Shown: piece by piece, positions 1 to 11,885 of the stretch | Numbering within the stretch: position 1 is the first letter of the stretch | How the letters are laid out: every line of letters begins with the position of its first letter | NCBI RefSeq assembly: GCF_032854445.1 | Contig: NC_088305.1 | Span: forward strand, 12,033,606 to 12,097,605 | Direction of reading: 5' to 3' | From: Liolophura sinensis | Taxonomy: Eukaryota; Mollusca; Polyplacophora; Chitonida; Chitonidae | DNA length: 64,000 nt | The notes under the pieces: model-generated | The model's database searches: none | What the model saw: the letters and a program-made list of their open reading frames with translations, nothing else | Told to the model about the DNA's origin: nothing | Translations under genes and position numbers: made by a program

Positions 1-1175
1 CTGTCGTGTCCTGTAGTTGGCAGAGTTATCAGCTGAATGTACAGCTGTGAAGTTCCAACCTAGCTTTCATGTGTCAGACGATGGGTGTGCAGGTAAGGAG
101 CAGGCGCTTTCATTTGCGATACCTCAATCACAATTTTTTTGATGAAACCATCCCTGTTTCAGTATATGACGGCATCTCATCTATTGGCAGTTTTCGGACG
201 CAGTCTTAGGTTATTGGGAAAGCATCAAACATGCGACCGCACTGGTCAGGGGTTGATGAACGAAAGCGACTTGACTTTTATCCCCTTGGCGAGAATACCC
301 GGCCCCGGGGATAATTGGTATCCAAACCCGCGAGCATTAATACACGGTCGTTGCCATGATTGCCTACACAGTTCCAGAATTATGTGCGCAAGAGAAATAA
401 GAAAATCTGGGCGCCGTTCTTAATAATTGAACCCAGTGTCCAGCGCTGTGTACAATTTGTGCGGAATGTCACTAAAACACGCAAAGATGGCCAGACAAAC
501 CGTTCTCCACGACCGACTTTGTACACGTCAACCTAATGTAGTGACTGGCTAGTCAAATGAACTGTTGTGGGTGTCGCTGTCAATGCCATCAAACCGCTTC
601 ATTTCGAATGCATTGGATGTCCCGGCTTTTGAGAATTGGTCTATGATTATTCATGCATATGTGTCCTTTTTGTCACAGTCGCTTTAGTGTATGTGACGGC
701 AGTCAACGGGAATGACCAGTCCCAAATGCCAGGCGGAGTCAGTGTAGCGAGGGCCACTTGTTTGATTGCAAGATTGGTATTCTTGCGCTGTACATGTGGC
801 GCAGTCCAACTTTGTACAGAAGCTTATACACACCTTAATCTCACCCCATTCCGCAGTCGCGCGGTTAATTCTACTGCAAGGAAATTTAGAGGCTGTTCGA
901 AGATTTCAAAGATTTATGGAATCACGTATACTGCCAAACATCAGCTAAGACATTGTACTGTTCGGAAAGGGGTTCTTTCCCTGTATACATTTCCCTGATT
1001 CATTACACAAAGACATATCAAAAAAATAACTGAGAGGAAGCTCAATCTGTGACGCATGGGCATTACCAAAATGCGATCAAGAATGAAAATCATCATCCCC
1101 ACCAACAAAATAAACAACAATAGTAAGCTAGCACAGTATCCAAATCACAGTTCGTGCCATCAACAATGTCCATTC
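1..1175. other. no recognisable gene or repeat
   Basis: I see no conserved protein, repeat copy or convincing exon here. An open frame at 636-998 has a hydrophobic start but begins at TTG and resembles nothing I know. Confidence 0.5.
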
Positions 1176-1179
1176 AAAG

Positions 1180-1470
1180 TAATTGCATATTAAATGTAAT
1201 GGCAACATAGCATTTCGAGTTATTCTTGACCAGAGACTTGCAATTAACACCACTGCATTTTTCACCCAATACTGCTTAAGCCACGGAGCTAGGGTGTGTA
1301 TAATTTTGTACTATTTATGCGTTTACACGAGCAGTTAGAATTAAAATCTGACTGAGAAAAATTGACTATAGGCCGAATTTCACAGGTTAGGTGTGACCAT
1401 TTGTTCACTATCACACTGTCGTTGCTGCTCACGTTTTACTTTTTTTAAGCCGTAAGTCTTTTGTTACATT
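1180..1470 (+). repeat. R-A dispersed repeat, copy 1
   Basis: One of about nine related copies in the window. Shared landmarks in order are a run like GTATGTTAAATGTGATG, CTGCTTAAGCCATGG, CTACTATTTATGCGTTTACA, GTTAGAATAAAACC, CTGACTGAGGTAAACTGA, and a 3' part near CACACTGTCGTCGCTGCTC. It has no coding potential and no clear terminal repeats. Other copies are near 11.6, 12.8, 16.2, 43.8, 45.0 (minus), 45.4, 50.4 and 55.8 kb. Confidence 0.7.
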
Positions 1471-1581
1471 ATCGTGACCTTTGCAATAGGCATATCCAAT
1501 TCTAACTAAAAACTGGTTTCCTATTTCCGGGATTGTCCACAGGGCACTGTAGCGAAGAGCGAGATAACTTCCAACTGTTCT

Positions 1582-1948
1582 GACCGGCCCGGATAGCACA
1601 GTTGGTAGAGCGTCTGCTTCGGGACCGGTAGACCCAGGATCAATCCTTGATCGAGTCACACCTAAGACTTTAAAAGAGGAAGTTGTAACTTCCTCGCTTG
1701 GCGTTCAGCATGAAGGGGATAGTGCAACGACTGGTTGACCCGTATCAGTATAATGGCTCGGGCGGGGCGGCTTACTTGCCTTCGGTAAGTCGTCTCAGTG
1801 AAGCAGCACTACATAAAAGAGCGGTGGAAATCCGTCCTGCAACAAGGAGGCACATTACACGTACATGCACCCTAATGATTCCTTCGTCGTCATATGACTG
1901 AAAAATTGTTGAGTACGACGTTAAACCCCCAAGCACTCACTCACTCAC
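1582..1948 (+). mobile_element. SINE-2 (tRNA-headed SINE), full length with TSD
   Basis: The head at about 1586-1655 looks tRNA-derived: an A-box-like TAGCACAGTTGGTAGAGCG and a degenerate B box. The tail ends in GACGTTAAAC then (CACT)n. A perfect 12-bp target-site duplication, TCCAACTGTTCT, flanks it at 1570-1581 and 1949-1960, which fixes both ends and shows LINE-type retrotransposition. Three further copies lie near 48.5, 58.1 and 62.0 kb. Typical molluscan SINE architecture; family name not assigned. Confidence 0.9.
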
Positions 1949-2239
1949 TCCAACTGTTCTGTACAGCGTCAGTGTCATAGTGTCACCACTCTCGCCGTGT
2001 CCACGTATAGGCGTTGTATGACAGGTATGCGTTACAGCCAGAGGTATGCGTTACAGCCACAGGTATGCGTTACAGCCACAGGTGATCGACGTTCACTTGA
2101 CCAGTAAATGTGTCATTACTTTGCTGAATAATATGTATATGTAATGGGAGATGGGTTAAACAAAAGGGTGCCAACCGGGGTAAAACGCATTGTTTTCTGT
2201 TGTAAAGTTGCAGTACTTGTGTACCCAAGTGTTTCATTA

Positions 2240-2241
<2 letters not shown>

Positions 2242-2292
<51 letters not shown>
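2242..2292. repeat. (AT)n microsatellite
   Basis: About 51 bp of pure AT dinucleotide at the edge of an R-B repeat copy. It makes Ile-Tyr runs in translation that are not genes. Confidence 0.97.
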
Positions 2293-2294
<2 letters not shown>

Positions 2295-2505
2295 CGTCAA
2301 GTCCGACATTCATATACCATTCGTAGTCCGTAAGGGGCGTTCCAAGTCGATAATCGCAAGATCCATTTCCAAAACAACGTTTAACACTAACTCCCAAAGA
2401 CAAAGGTATGTAAGAAATTATACAAATAAGAAATAAAGCCGGTAACACACAAGAGAGAAGCGGTCATCAGTTTTCAATGATGCCGCGCAGACAATGAATA
2501 TTCCA
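2293..2505 (-). repeat. R-B dispersed repeat, fragment
   Basis: On the minus strand this carries the R-B core: CACTGAAAACTG-like start, GTTTTGGAAATGGATCTTGCGA, CTTGGAACG and the ACGACTA/ACGGCT-like segment before GACGCTTAT. The same core recurs near 48.3, 50.1, 54.3, 55.0 and 59.3 kb. Its apparent peptide CFGNGSCDY is a repeat product, not an exon. Confidence 0.6.
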
Positions 2506-3119
2506 GGCATGAATTCCATATCAAAGTTCAAATTCGTAGTCCGTGAATGAGTTCCATGTCAAATAACAATTAAACAAGTATCTCAGTCGCGCTTTAATTG
2601 CAACTGTTCACACACACACACACACACACATACCGAATAGCCTGACATACCAAAAAAGGAGCATATAGTTTAATAAAGATGACTTTTACTGATGGTAGGA
2701 TTTCTTTTCATTAAAAAGTATCTTGAACAATTGTTTATGAACTTTCGTATTATTACTGTTTATATCCATGGCTCAATCTGCAAATGTTGTGGTTCCCCCT
2801 GGGCTCTGCCCAATTTTCTCCCACGATAATGTTCTTTATTACGGCGCATAACATCAATCAGATAAATAAATATATAAATATAGCGACGCTTATACAAACA
2901 ACAGAAATAGAATAATTAAATCATTCATTGACTTCTGCCTTTACCTATTTGGATCTTGAGTGTGACTTGCATGCTACTCACTTCGCCTATCTGTTGGAGG
3001 TGTGGAGCCATACCAGATCAAATCCTAGAAACATTCCAAGGGAGATAACTGACACACGGTTGCAGGTTTTCAGCCAGTAAATACAATTTATATAACCAGA
3101 ACGTGACAAATCTATGGGG

Positions 3120-3653
3120 ACGATCGAACAGACTTTTCTAAGGTCCGCATAAAGCGTTCCGCCTCGTCGTTTGCTCTGGGCCAGTAAGGAGTTACGTGTC
3201 TGTGCTTGAAGCCTTGTATTTCCGCAAATTTCGTGAATTCATTACCATTGAATGGTAGGCTATCGTCAGTTTTAAGTACGTCGACAATGCCGTGTGTGGA
3301 GAAAATTCTGTCAAATTTGGGAATTACATAGGCGGCTGATGTCGATTTCACAACTTTAACTTCCTGGTAACGGGAATAATCAATGATGACAACTAGGAGG
3401 TAGTCACCGTTTGGCAAAGGTCCACAAAAATCGGCACTAACATGACTCCAGGGCTTGTCAGGCATTTCGGTCATATTTAGTGGCTCTGGTTTTGGAGATT
3501 GTCCGTTTGCTTGACATGTAATATACTGACTAATTAAAGTTTCTGTGTCCTTGTCGATAGCTGGGTACCACACTTTTTCGCCCAGCAATCGCTTTGTTTT
3601 CACGATGCCCTCATGTCCTTCATGGACAAGTTTAAGGATGTGTGATCTGAGAG
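3120..3653 (-). pseudogene. Ty3/gypsy integrase fragment, copy B1
   Basis: The minus-strand frame spanning 3112-3678 reads through the zinc-binding region (HILKLVHEGHEG, then ITCQ) and most of the DDE core. Visible acidic residues are D in SADFCGP, D in LKTDDS and E in NDEAERF. It lacks the C-terminal domain and every upstream pol domain, and both ends join unrelated segment A, so it is a captured fragment. The zinc motif lacks one cysteine: the residue three before the C of ITCQ is Tyr. Close relatives are B2 at 4.3-4.8 kb and the longer element at 7.3-10.3 kb. Confidence 0.88.
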
Positions 3654-4270
3654 GCATGAATTCCATATCAAAGTTCAAATTCGTAGTCCGTGAATGAGTT
3701 CCATGTCAAATAACAATTAAACAAGTATCTCAGTCGCGCTTTAATTGCAACTGTTCACACACACACACACCACACACACATACCGAATAGCCTGACATAC
3801 CAAAAAAGGAGCATATAGTTTAATAAAGATGACTTTTACTGATGGTAGGATTTCTTTTCATTAAAAAGTATCTTGAACAATTGTTTATGAACTTTCGTAT
3901 TATTACTGTTTATATCCATGGCTCAATCTGCAAATGTTGTGGTTCCCCCTGGGCTCTGCCCAATTTTCTCCCACGATAATGTTCTTTATTACGGCGCATA
4001 ACATCAATCAGATAAATAAATATATAAATATAGCGACGCTTATACAAACAACAGAAATAGAATAATTAAATCATTCATTGACTTCCTGCCTTTACCTATT
4101 TGGATCTTGAGTGTGACTTGCATGCTACTCACTTCGCCTATCTGTTGGAGGTGTGGAGCCATACCAGATCAAATCCTAGAAACATTCCAAGGGAGATAAC
4201 TGACACACGGTTGCAGGTTTTCAGCCAGTAAATACAATTTATATAACCAGAACGTGACAAATCTATGGGG

Positions 4271-4803
4271 ACGATCGAACAGACTTTTCTAAGGTCCGCA
4301 TAAAGCGTTCCGCCTCGTCGTTTGCTCTGGGCCAGTAAGGAGTTACGTGTCTGTGCTTGAAGCCTTGTATTTCCGCAAATTTCGTGAATTCATTACCATT
4401 GAATGGTAGGCCTATCGTCAGTTTTAAGTACGTCGACAATGCCGTGTGTGGAGAAAATTCTGTCAATTTGGAATTACATAGGCGGCTGATGTCGATTTCA
4501 CAACTTTAACTTCCTGGTAACGGGGAATAATCAATGATGACAACTAGGAGGTAGTCACCGTTTGGCAAAGGTCCACAAAAATCGGCACTAACATGACTCC
4601 AGGGCTTGTCAGGCATTTCGGTCATATTTAGTGGCTCTGGTTTTGGAGATTGTCCGTTTGCTTGACATGTAATATACTGACTAATTAAAGTTTCTGTGTC
4701 CTTGTCGATAGCTGGGTACCACACTTTTTCGCCCAGCAATCGCTTTGTTTTCACGATGCCCTCATGTCCTTCATGGACAAGTTTAAGGATGTGTGATCTG
4801 AGA
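4271..4803 (-). pseudogene. Ty3/gypsy integrase fragment, copy B2
   Basis: Near-identical duplicate of B1 that has gained small indels (for example near 4408, 4466 and 4524), so the frame is split into a zinc-binding part and a catalytic-core part. It arose with the A-B tandem duplication, not by a separate insertion. No function expected. Confidence 0.85.
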
Positions 4804-5550
4804 GGCATGAATTCCATATCAAAGTTCAAATTCGTAGTCCGTGAATGAGTTCCATGTCAAATAACAATTAAACAAGTATCTCAGTCGCGCTTTAATTGCA
4901 ACTGTTCACACACACACACACACACACATACCGAATAGCCTGACATACCAAAAAAGGAGCATATAGTTTAATAAAGATGACTTTTACTGATGGTAGGATT
5001 TCTTTTCATTAAAAAGTATCTTGAACAATTGTTTATGAACTTTCGTATTATTACTGTTTATATCCATGCTCAATCTGCAAATGTTGTGGTTCCCCCTGGG
5101 CTCTGCCCAATTTTCTCCCACGATAATGTTCTTTATTACGGCGCATAACATCAATCAGATAAATAAATATATAAATATAGCGACGCTTATACAAACAACA
5201 GAAATAGAATAATTAAATCATTCATTGACTTCTGCCTTTACCTATTTGGATCTTGAGTGTGACTTGCATGCTACTCACTTCGCCTATCTGTTGGAGGTGT
5301 GGAGCCATACCAGATCAAATCCTAGAAACATTCCAAGGGAGATAACTGACACACGGTTGCAGGTTTTCAGCCAGTAAATACAATTTATATAACCAGAACA
5401 TGACAAATCTATGGGGTTGTGGCCTGTATAAACATGAGGCAGTTGTAACTTCACCTCTGTTATGAACAGTTTCAATAAAAAAAAAAAACACAACTAAGAT
5501 AATTTTATACTTCTTCATATCGTGGCATTTCAGTGATTGCCTTTCAATCT

Positions 5551-5705
5551 TTATTTATTTATTTATTTATTCGATTCGTGTTTTGCACTGTACTCAAGGA
5601 TATTTCACTTATACGACTGTGGCAAGCAATATGATGGGGAAACCCACGACCGTCCGCAGGTTCCTGGCAGACTCACACGTGCGACTCGTAGCATGAGTTT
5701 CAATA
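5551..5705 (-). mobile_element. SINE-1, degenerate copy
   Basis: Reverse strand shows the SINE-1 tail: (TTTA)n start, GTACTCAAGGATATTTCACTT, then a diverged central domain with CCACGACCGTCCGCAGGTT. The tRNA-like head is not recognisable. Confidence 0.7.
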
Positions 5706-6930
5706 TTTAAACATGAAGGACTACGTGCAGGGGATTAAAGCTGCGTTCTTCTGCTTCTAGGTAGGTATCTAATATTATTATACCTCACAGAGCAACACAA
5801 GATTTTCGTTGGTCAATACACGGTCACGTGAAATTTTCCCTCAAAACACGAGATATACAACGATCTAGTGCTAATATCAAACGATCACGTGCGTTTGTGC
5901 TCCTACAGTTACCTCCCTTTTTATGTGCTCCCGTTGTCTTCTTTTTCGTGAAGAAAACACCAATGTAGAAAGTCAGCGATTTACAGTACCAACTGAGGAA
6001 GTAAATGTTTTCTTAAGAGTGTTTTTTTTTCTCTAAAATAAAACATATTGTGTATAATGGGTATTGGGGGGATGGGGGGTGGACGGTGGGGGGGGGGGCA
6101 TCAGCTCTCAACATGTGACATTCAACGCGTTTTTCGCGCTCGTTGAACATGTCAGTGAACATCACTTCTCTCGAACTGACAATTCCTGATGTCCAATCCC
6201 ACAACAGCAGTGCTAAATTTATTAATGAATAAAATGGTCGTTGAGAATTTGAATCCTTGGCCGGAAGTGTGATCTGGATTCTTCGCTTACTATACTGCTT
6301 TCAGAAGCTTAATTTAGACCCAACTGCCTCGAATACAGGCATGTTTTATTTTAAGCTCTAATCGACTGTTCGTAAAATCTTTCATGGGCCTGAGAGCACT
6401 GTCAGTGATTGCCGGTTACCACAGTTGATGTGCGGTACTTACAATTTGGCTATGGCGGGGTACGACGGGACAATTCTGCTTAGCAATAAACCGATGCAGG
6501 ACGAGGTTTAATTTCGGCAACCCGACGAACATCCAATTTAGCCTTATAAAGAATGGATGAGTATGGATCTTCTGTCTTAACAACCACGCCTTATATGTGA
6601 TTGTAAGTGAAACACGTTTTTCAATGTTGAGAAAACATGTGCAATACGAGCTGCTGGTTTCAATAAAAAAGACTGCGTTCTGTGTTTCATCACATTTTTC
6701 TTTTCCTTTCCATTCCTTTGATTTGTTTTTTTACAAGCAGTTCAAAGTTGCGCCCACTCTTTCACCAAACACTTAAAATTTAACAGTTACTATTTTTAAA
6801 ACCTTAACAATGGTACTTGCTTGGCGCTCACCACTAAGAGGCTAGAGCAAGGAAACAAGACTGGTTGGCTCGGTGTCGGTATAATGTGACTGGGGGTGGG
6901 GTGTCATGTCTGGTTACTTCAGTTTTAAAT
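5706..6930. other. no gene seen; one G-rich tract
   Basis: No gene or repeat copy recognised. A G-rich run at about 6066-6099 (several blocks of 6 to 11 G on the plus strand) could form a quadruplex. Confidence 0.5.
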
Positions 6931-6931
6931 A

Positions 6932-7001
6932 ATGGCGGACTCCCTGCTAGTTACCATGGAGACGGACTAGCTCATGTTACATAACCAGTAGGGGCGTATC
7001 G
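6932..7001. repeat. 70-bp direct repeat flanking the gypsy element, left copy
   Basis: Contains ACTCCCTGCTAGTT, CCATGGAGACGGA, TAGCTCATGTTACATAACC and AGTAGGGG. It matches 10343-10411 in the same orientation with few differences. The two copies bracket the pol remnant, so they may be scraps of its LTRs or of an older host repeat. Confidence 0.7.
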
Positions 7002-7265
7002 GTAGCACTGTCGGTAATTGAAACATCTGAAAAGTTCAAATGAATTGATCACACTCATTTTCACTCGATGCAAATAATTTTCACATGTCAGTGTGGATGT
7101 AAAAAAATAAATTTCGCTAAGGAAGTTCATATTCCTCACACATCACACAAAGTCAGACAGATACGCGGCCGGACGCGATTTCTAGTCGGGAAGCGTCTCG
7201 GAATATCCTGCTGGTTCGGTTCTGACGGAATGTCCAGATCATCGTACGGATCGTTGACATCCACT

Positions 7266-10200
7266 TTAGGTAGGTTGATTCTCCGGATTTTCTATAGATG
7301 AGAACAATTCCGTGAGTAACCGTTCACCATTAGAATCTTGGACGATTACCATCTTTCCTTTTGTGGAGACCCACTTTGAATGGCGTTTGTCAAATTTGGT
7401 TGACAGTTTTTCACGTTTTGGCTGCAAGCAGGACTGTATCTCCTGGTTTAAGGTTGGAGACACGGACACCAGATTTCGCGTCGGAATGGACTTTCATTTT
7501 CAGCTTAACTTCTGCATCACTTGTTTTGCAGATTGATGTTTCTCGTCGCACGAAGAGCTTACAGGTTCTGGTAGTTTGGTCTTGATTGACCGCGAGAAGA
7601 GCAGCTCGGCCGGAGATACACCTGTGGTTAAATGTGGGGTGGCTCGATAATTCAGCAGAAACTGGTTGAGATCTTTCTTCCACTTTCAATTTTCAATGAA
7701 AGACGATCGAACAGCCTTTTCTAAGGTCCGCATAAAGCGTTCCGCCTCGTCGTTTGCTCTGGGCCAGTAAGGAGTTACGTGTCTGTGCTTGGAGCCTTGT
7801 ATTTCCGCCAAATTTCGTGAATTCATTACCATTGAATGGTGGGCTATCGTCAGTTTTAAGTACGTCAACAATGCCGTGTGTGGAGAAAATTCTGTCAAAT
7901 TTGGGAATTACATGGGCGGCTGATATCGATTTCACAACTTTAACTTCCTGGTAACGGGAATAATCATCGATGACAACTAGGAGGTAAAAGGAAAGGTCCA
8001 CACAAATCGGCACTAACATGACTCAAGGGCTTGTCAGGCATTTCGGTCATATTTAGTGGCCCTGGTTTTGGAGATTGTCCGTTTGCTTGACATGTAATAT
8101 ACTGACTAATTAAAGTTTCTGTGTCCTTGTCGATACCTGGGTACCACACTTTTTCCCGCAGCAATCGCTTTGTTTTCACGATGCCCTCATGTCCTTCATG
8201 GACAAGTTTAAGGATGTGTGATCTGAGAGTTTGTAGAATGATGATACGCGATCCACGAAGAAGAATGTCACCAGACGGTGTCAGACTGAGTTCGTTTGTG
8301 ATTTTATAGAACTGCTGCAGGCCTGGATCATGTGTGTCCCATTTTTCAGATGAAACTGCTGCCGCGAGCCTTGTCATACTGTACGGTTGCATTTGGAATA
8401 TCAGTCAGAGTAAATGACTTCGGTACAGCACTTTCGGTGATGAAATTGACATATTCATCGGCCTTGTTTCTGTCGGAGAAAGAAACTGTCGGCTGGGGAT
8501 GTCGAGACAGGAAGTCTACAGGGTTGTTTGCCCCTGGTTGGTAAACAACTTTCATGTCGTATGGTTGTAAACGAAGCTGCCATCTCTCGATGTGGGTTGG
8601 ACACTGGAAGCGCGGCTTGTTGAACATCGGTATCAGCGGCTTGGTCAGTTATCACAGTAAATGACTGTCCAAACACATATAGATGAAATTTCTCGCAGGC
8701 ACAAACTATGGGCAGAGCTTATCGTTCCGTTTGGGGATATCTGCGTTCCACGTCCGCGAGCGTGCCACTTGCGTAGCAGATGACGCGATGTTGTCCGTTT
8801 CAGTCCATTTGTGTAAGGATCGCAGCAACACCGACCGGACTGGCGTCAACGTAGACTTCCGTTGTGTTGTTTGGCTCAAAATACGACACCACTGACGAAT
8901 CTGACAGTGAGGATTTATGACAATGGAAGGCGTGTTTTAGTCCAATCAGATTTCACATTCTGTCACGTCAGCTCACGCAGTGGTTCTGCTATTTTCACGT
9001 AGTCGTGAATAAAGCGCGACACGTAGTTTGTCATCCCTAGGAAGCTTCGCACAGCCGATGCATCCTTTGTCGGATCTGGGGATATACCTTGTTTGGAAAA
9101 TACAAATCCAAAGAACTCCAGACTGGGTTTGTTAAAAACACGATTTTCCAGCCTGAGTGTAAGGCCTTTGTCTCTAAGTCCCCGGAAAATCTTTCGAAGC
9201 GACTTGTCATGTTCAGTTTGTGTTCGGCCAAACACGATGATGTCCTCTGACAGGTTTGTCACACCCGGTATGTCACTTAATGTCTGTTGAATCACGTCCT
9301 GGAAAATTTCTGACGATGACGACAAACCAAACATTTGTATCACCGCAGGCCTTTGTGTGTGACAAATGTTGTCAGGTACTGTGACTCTGGGTGTAATTCG
9401 ATCTGATCATACCCTTGTCGCATGTCGAGTTTGGAGAATATTGTCGCTCCGTTTAGATCATGTATGATTTCGTCCATGGTGGGCGCTGGATGACGTTCAA
9501 GAAGGACACCAGTATTTGGGGACATCATATGGACACAGACACGGTCACTTGATTTGTCCTTCGGAACCACAACTACTGGCAATACCCATGGTGTGGGACC
9601 ATCAACCTTCTCTACAATATCTTCTTTTTCTAAATTTTTAAGTCCTAGTTCTGCTTTCTCATGTGAACTGGTATGCGTCGTGGTGGTTGAGCAATAGGTT
9701 TGACTGACGGATCTACATGTATTTTGAATTGGTAGTCCTTTAATTCGCCTACACCATCAAATATGTCTGAAAATTCAGATATGAGCTCGTCAGCTAATGA
9801 CAGAGGTTGCTCTGATGCGGGATTTTTTTTCTTCCCTGTCGGGAATTTATCAACCTGAAGGTAGAGGTAGTTATGGTAGGGTACTATATTTGTTATGTGT
9901 GAGGGGTTTATCACTGAATGAAGATTGAGGCATAAACTGTCTGCCACTGTGGGGAATTCGATATGTTCTAGCTGTGTATATGTCTCAAACCTAACAAAGA
10001 ACCTGAATTTTGGTCCACCTCATAAAAAACAGCTGAGCACGCTTTTTCTGATGTTTCTATGTTTGCCTCAAAAGTACCTATAACAGGCAGAGGGGTTTTG
10101 GAACCATATACAAATATTTTGATTTTGGTTTGCCGAGTGAGACTTTTTGTGTTTCGTTATTTCAGTGTAACATGATTTATCTAACATGTCCACTGACGAG

Positions 10201-10313
10201 CCACTATCGACTAAGATTGGGACCTCTGTGTCTGCTATTTTGAGTGCAATTTTGGGCTGTTTAGTGGGAAACTTTACACTGCTGCTTTTGTCACAAACGG
10301 TAAATATAAGCAA
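7266..10313 (-). pseudogene. Ty3/gypsy-like retrotransposon pol, degenerate
   Basis: Minus-strand pol in gypsy order: aspartic protease (about 10313-10068, ILVDSGSS), reverse transcriptase N-terminal region (9947-9645, ending PPRRIPVHMRK), RT core (9582-8963, FSKLDMRQGYDQI), RNase H end with VDFLSRHP (8676-8346), integrase zinc region (8392-8000), DDE core (8019-7686) and integrase C-terminal domain (7689-7266). The order protease-RT-RNase H-integrase is diagnostic of Ty3/gypsy. No gag is visible, and frameshifts separate almost every block. The RT metal-binding motif reads SED instead of DD-type, and the integrase zinc motif lacks one cysteine. It is a non-functional relic closely related to the integrase fragments at 3.1-4.8 kb. 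Confidence 0.92.
8963..9582 (-). pseudogene. gypsy reverse transcriptase region
   Basis: Two overlapping minus-strand frames (9582-9340 and 9343-8963) cover the fingers/palm. The first holds VVVVPKDK and FSKLDMRQGYDQIELHPES; the second holds MFGLSSSSEIFQDVIQ, NLSEDIIVFG and LGMTNYVSRFI. A frameshift near 9340 joins them. The catalytic pair is Glu-Asp where Asp-Asp is expected. Confidence 0.9.
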
Positions 10314-10342
10314 TGACGGCTATATTCAGGCTTGTTTACATG

Positions 10343-10411
10343 ATGGCAAACTCCCTGCTAGTTGCCATGGAGACGGATTAGCTCATGTTACATAACCAGT
10401 AGGGGGTATCG
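10343..10411. repeat. 70-bp direct repeat flanking the gypsy element, right copy
   Basis: Partner of 6932-7001. It lies only about 30 bases beyond the protease frame, leaving no room for gag or a full LTR at this end. Confidence 0.7.
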
Positions 10412-10654
10412 ATGCGGCCTAAAACTTAGACATTACAGGTACCATCACATTTCATTTTCAATAGATTGATATCTAAAAAAAAAAATTCAATACAAACCAC
10501 GAACGGAATTGTAGAAAGAAAAACAGTCAACATTTCTGATGGAAATTCACAATTGATATCCCAGGCTAAAGAATTTAACCGGTATCCAGATAGTGTTATT
10601 TACAAGTTCATAAGCTGTCGTCAATCAAAACATATACTTGTATCCCGGATGCAG

Positions 10655-10915
10655 CTGTGGCGATTTAATTCAACATGATGAATATAGAGCCTATAGCTCC
10701 ACGGTGAGTGGCGATTTAATTCAACATGATCAATGTAGAGCCTATAGCTCCACGGTGAGTGGCGATTTAATTCAACATGATCAATGTAGAGCCTATAGCT
10801 CCACGGTGAGCGGCGATTTAATTCAACATGGTGAATGTAGAGCCTATAGCTCCACGGTGAGTGGCGATTTAATTCAACATGATGAATGTAGAGCCTATAG
10901 CTCCACGGTGAGCGG
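10655..10915. repeat. 51-bp minisatellite, five units
   Basis: Five near-identical 51-bp units start with CGATTTAATTCAACATGAT at 10661, 10712, 10763, 10814 and 10865. The unit resembles part of R-B (near 53130-53180: GCAATTTTATTCAACACGATGAAC then CCCTAGC), so it looks like a local amplification of R-B. 51 is divisible by 3, which explains open frames on both strands. Confidence 0.93.
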
Positions 10916-11575
10916 AATGGGGAACTCGTGAAAGCCCTTCCCGCTGGTATCAAGATAGTCCAAACGCTGTGAACGCATTTGTTATTTCCTTTATTACTTC
11001 ACAATTATCGGTGCATGTGTGCTCATAAAACATATATCTAGTACACACGCACTGAAACGTCAAAGAGAAAAACGTTGCGATGTACTGTAATTTGAACCGC
11101 CTGTGCAACTCGTCCTCCAGTCTTCCATTTAGACAGCCAGGAAGCAGAGCACCAGAAACTTGGACGCTCTATCCATAAGGTTTACAAAAACTGTACCCAT
11201 TCTAAAACTTAAGAAGCTTAGAGTTTAAGCGTTTCGTGAAATATCCTGTAAACTGTGTAATTTTTGAAGAAATTTATTGTAATTTACAATTATATTCAAA
11301 AGCATGGTTAGGTAACTCTAACCGTACACATGAGTGTAAGTATCAACGATATGCTATGAATGTTTTGGTGCTCTGTTTGGTGTTTTTGAACGCCTATTGT
11401 TAGAAGCGACAAAAATCGGGACAAAAATCCCAGATTTCGTTTTTGTGTCCCTTTAATGGTACATTTGTCATCTCATCTTGATTTCTGGGGATATATTTTA
11501 CCGGAAAAGCTGCAACTCGAGTTTATTTAATGCACATAACAGATAGACATTTGTGTCGTGTAAGTGTCTGGTTGT
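10916..11575. other. no gene or repeat recognised
   Basis: AT-rich sequence without conserved coding blocks. Confidence 0.5.
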
Positions 11576-11577
11576 AA

Positions 11578-11885
11578 ATGTAATTGTATGTTAAATGTGA
11601 TCACTACACAGCCTTTTGAGGAATTTCTAGACCAGTAACGTCTAATAAATTGCTATTAGCATCACCGTATTTTCTTTACCTACTTCTGCTTAAGCCATGG
11701 GGCTACGGGGCGTGTAATTTGCTACTATTTATGCACTTATAGTTAAAATTAAACTCTAACTGAGGTAACCTGATATGAGGCTGTATTTCATCGGTGACGT
11801 GTGATCATTTGCCAGCTTTCACACTGTCGTCTCTGCTCTGGTTTTTCCCCCTCTATGCTGTGCCTCTTTATTATATTGAAGTACA
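11578..11885 (+). repeat. R-A dispersed repeat, copy 2
   Basis: One of the most complete R-A copies: it runs from TGTATGTTAAATGTGATCAC through CTTCTGCTTAAGCCATGG and CTCTAACTGAGGTAACCTGA to the CACACTGTCGTC end and TTTATTATATTGAA. Confidence 0.8.

Larger units (their letters stand above)
2505..5416. repeat. A-B-A-B-A tandem segmental repeat
   Basis: Segment A (about 615 bp; 2505-3119, 3652-4270, 4803-5416) alternates with segment B (about 534 bp; 3120-3653, 4271-4803). Periods are 1,147 and 1,151 bp. Copies are nearly identical apart from CA-microsatellite length and single-base indels. A contains an (AC)n run, a degraded SINE-1 tail (about 2795-2880 and its copies) and AT-rich sequence. B is a gypsy integrase fragment on the minus strand. 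The array ends after a third A without B. Confidence 0.9.

Noticed and set aside
636-998. Possible secreted peptide with hydrophobic N-terminus
   Set aside because: Starts at TTG, has no recognisable domain, and no supporting splice or promoter signal.
1586-1655. tRNA gene
   Set aside because: It is the head of SINE-2, inside a perfect 12-bp target-site duplication.
2070-2448. Open frames with Ile-Tyr runs
   Set aside because: They cross the (AT)n microsatellite and an R-B repeat.
10621-10953. Overlapping repeat-protein frames on both strands
   Set aside because: Product of the 51-bp minisatellite, whose period is divisible by three.
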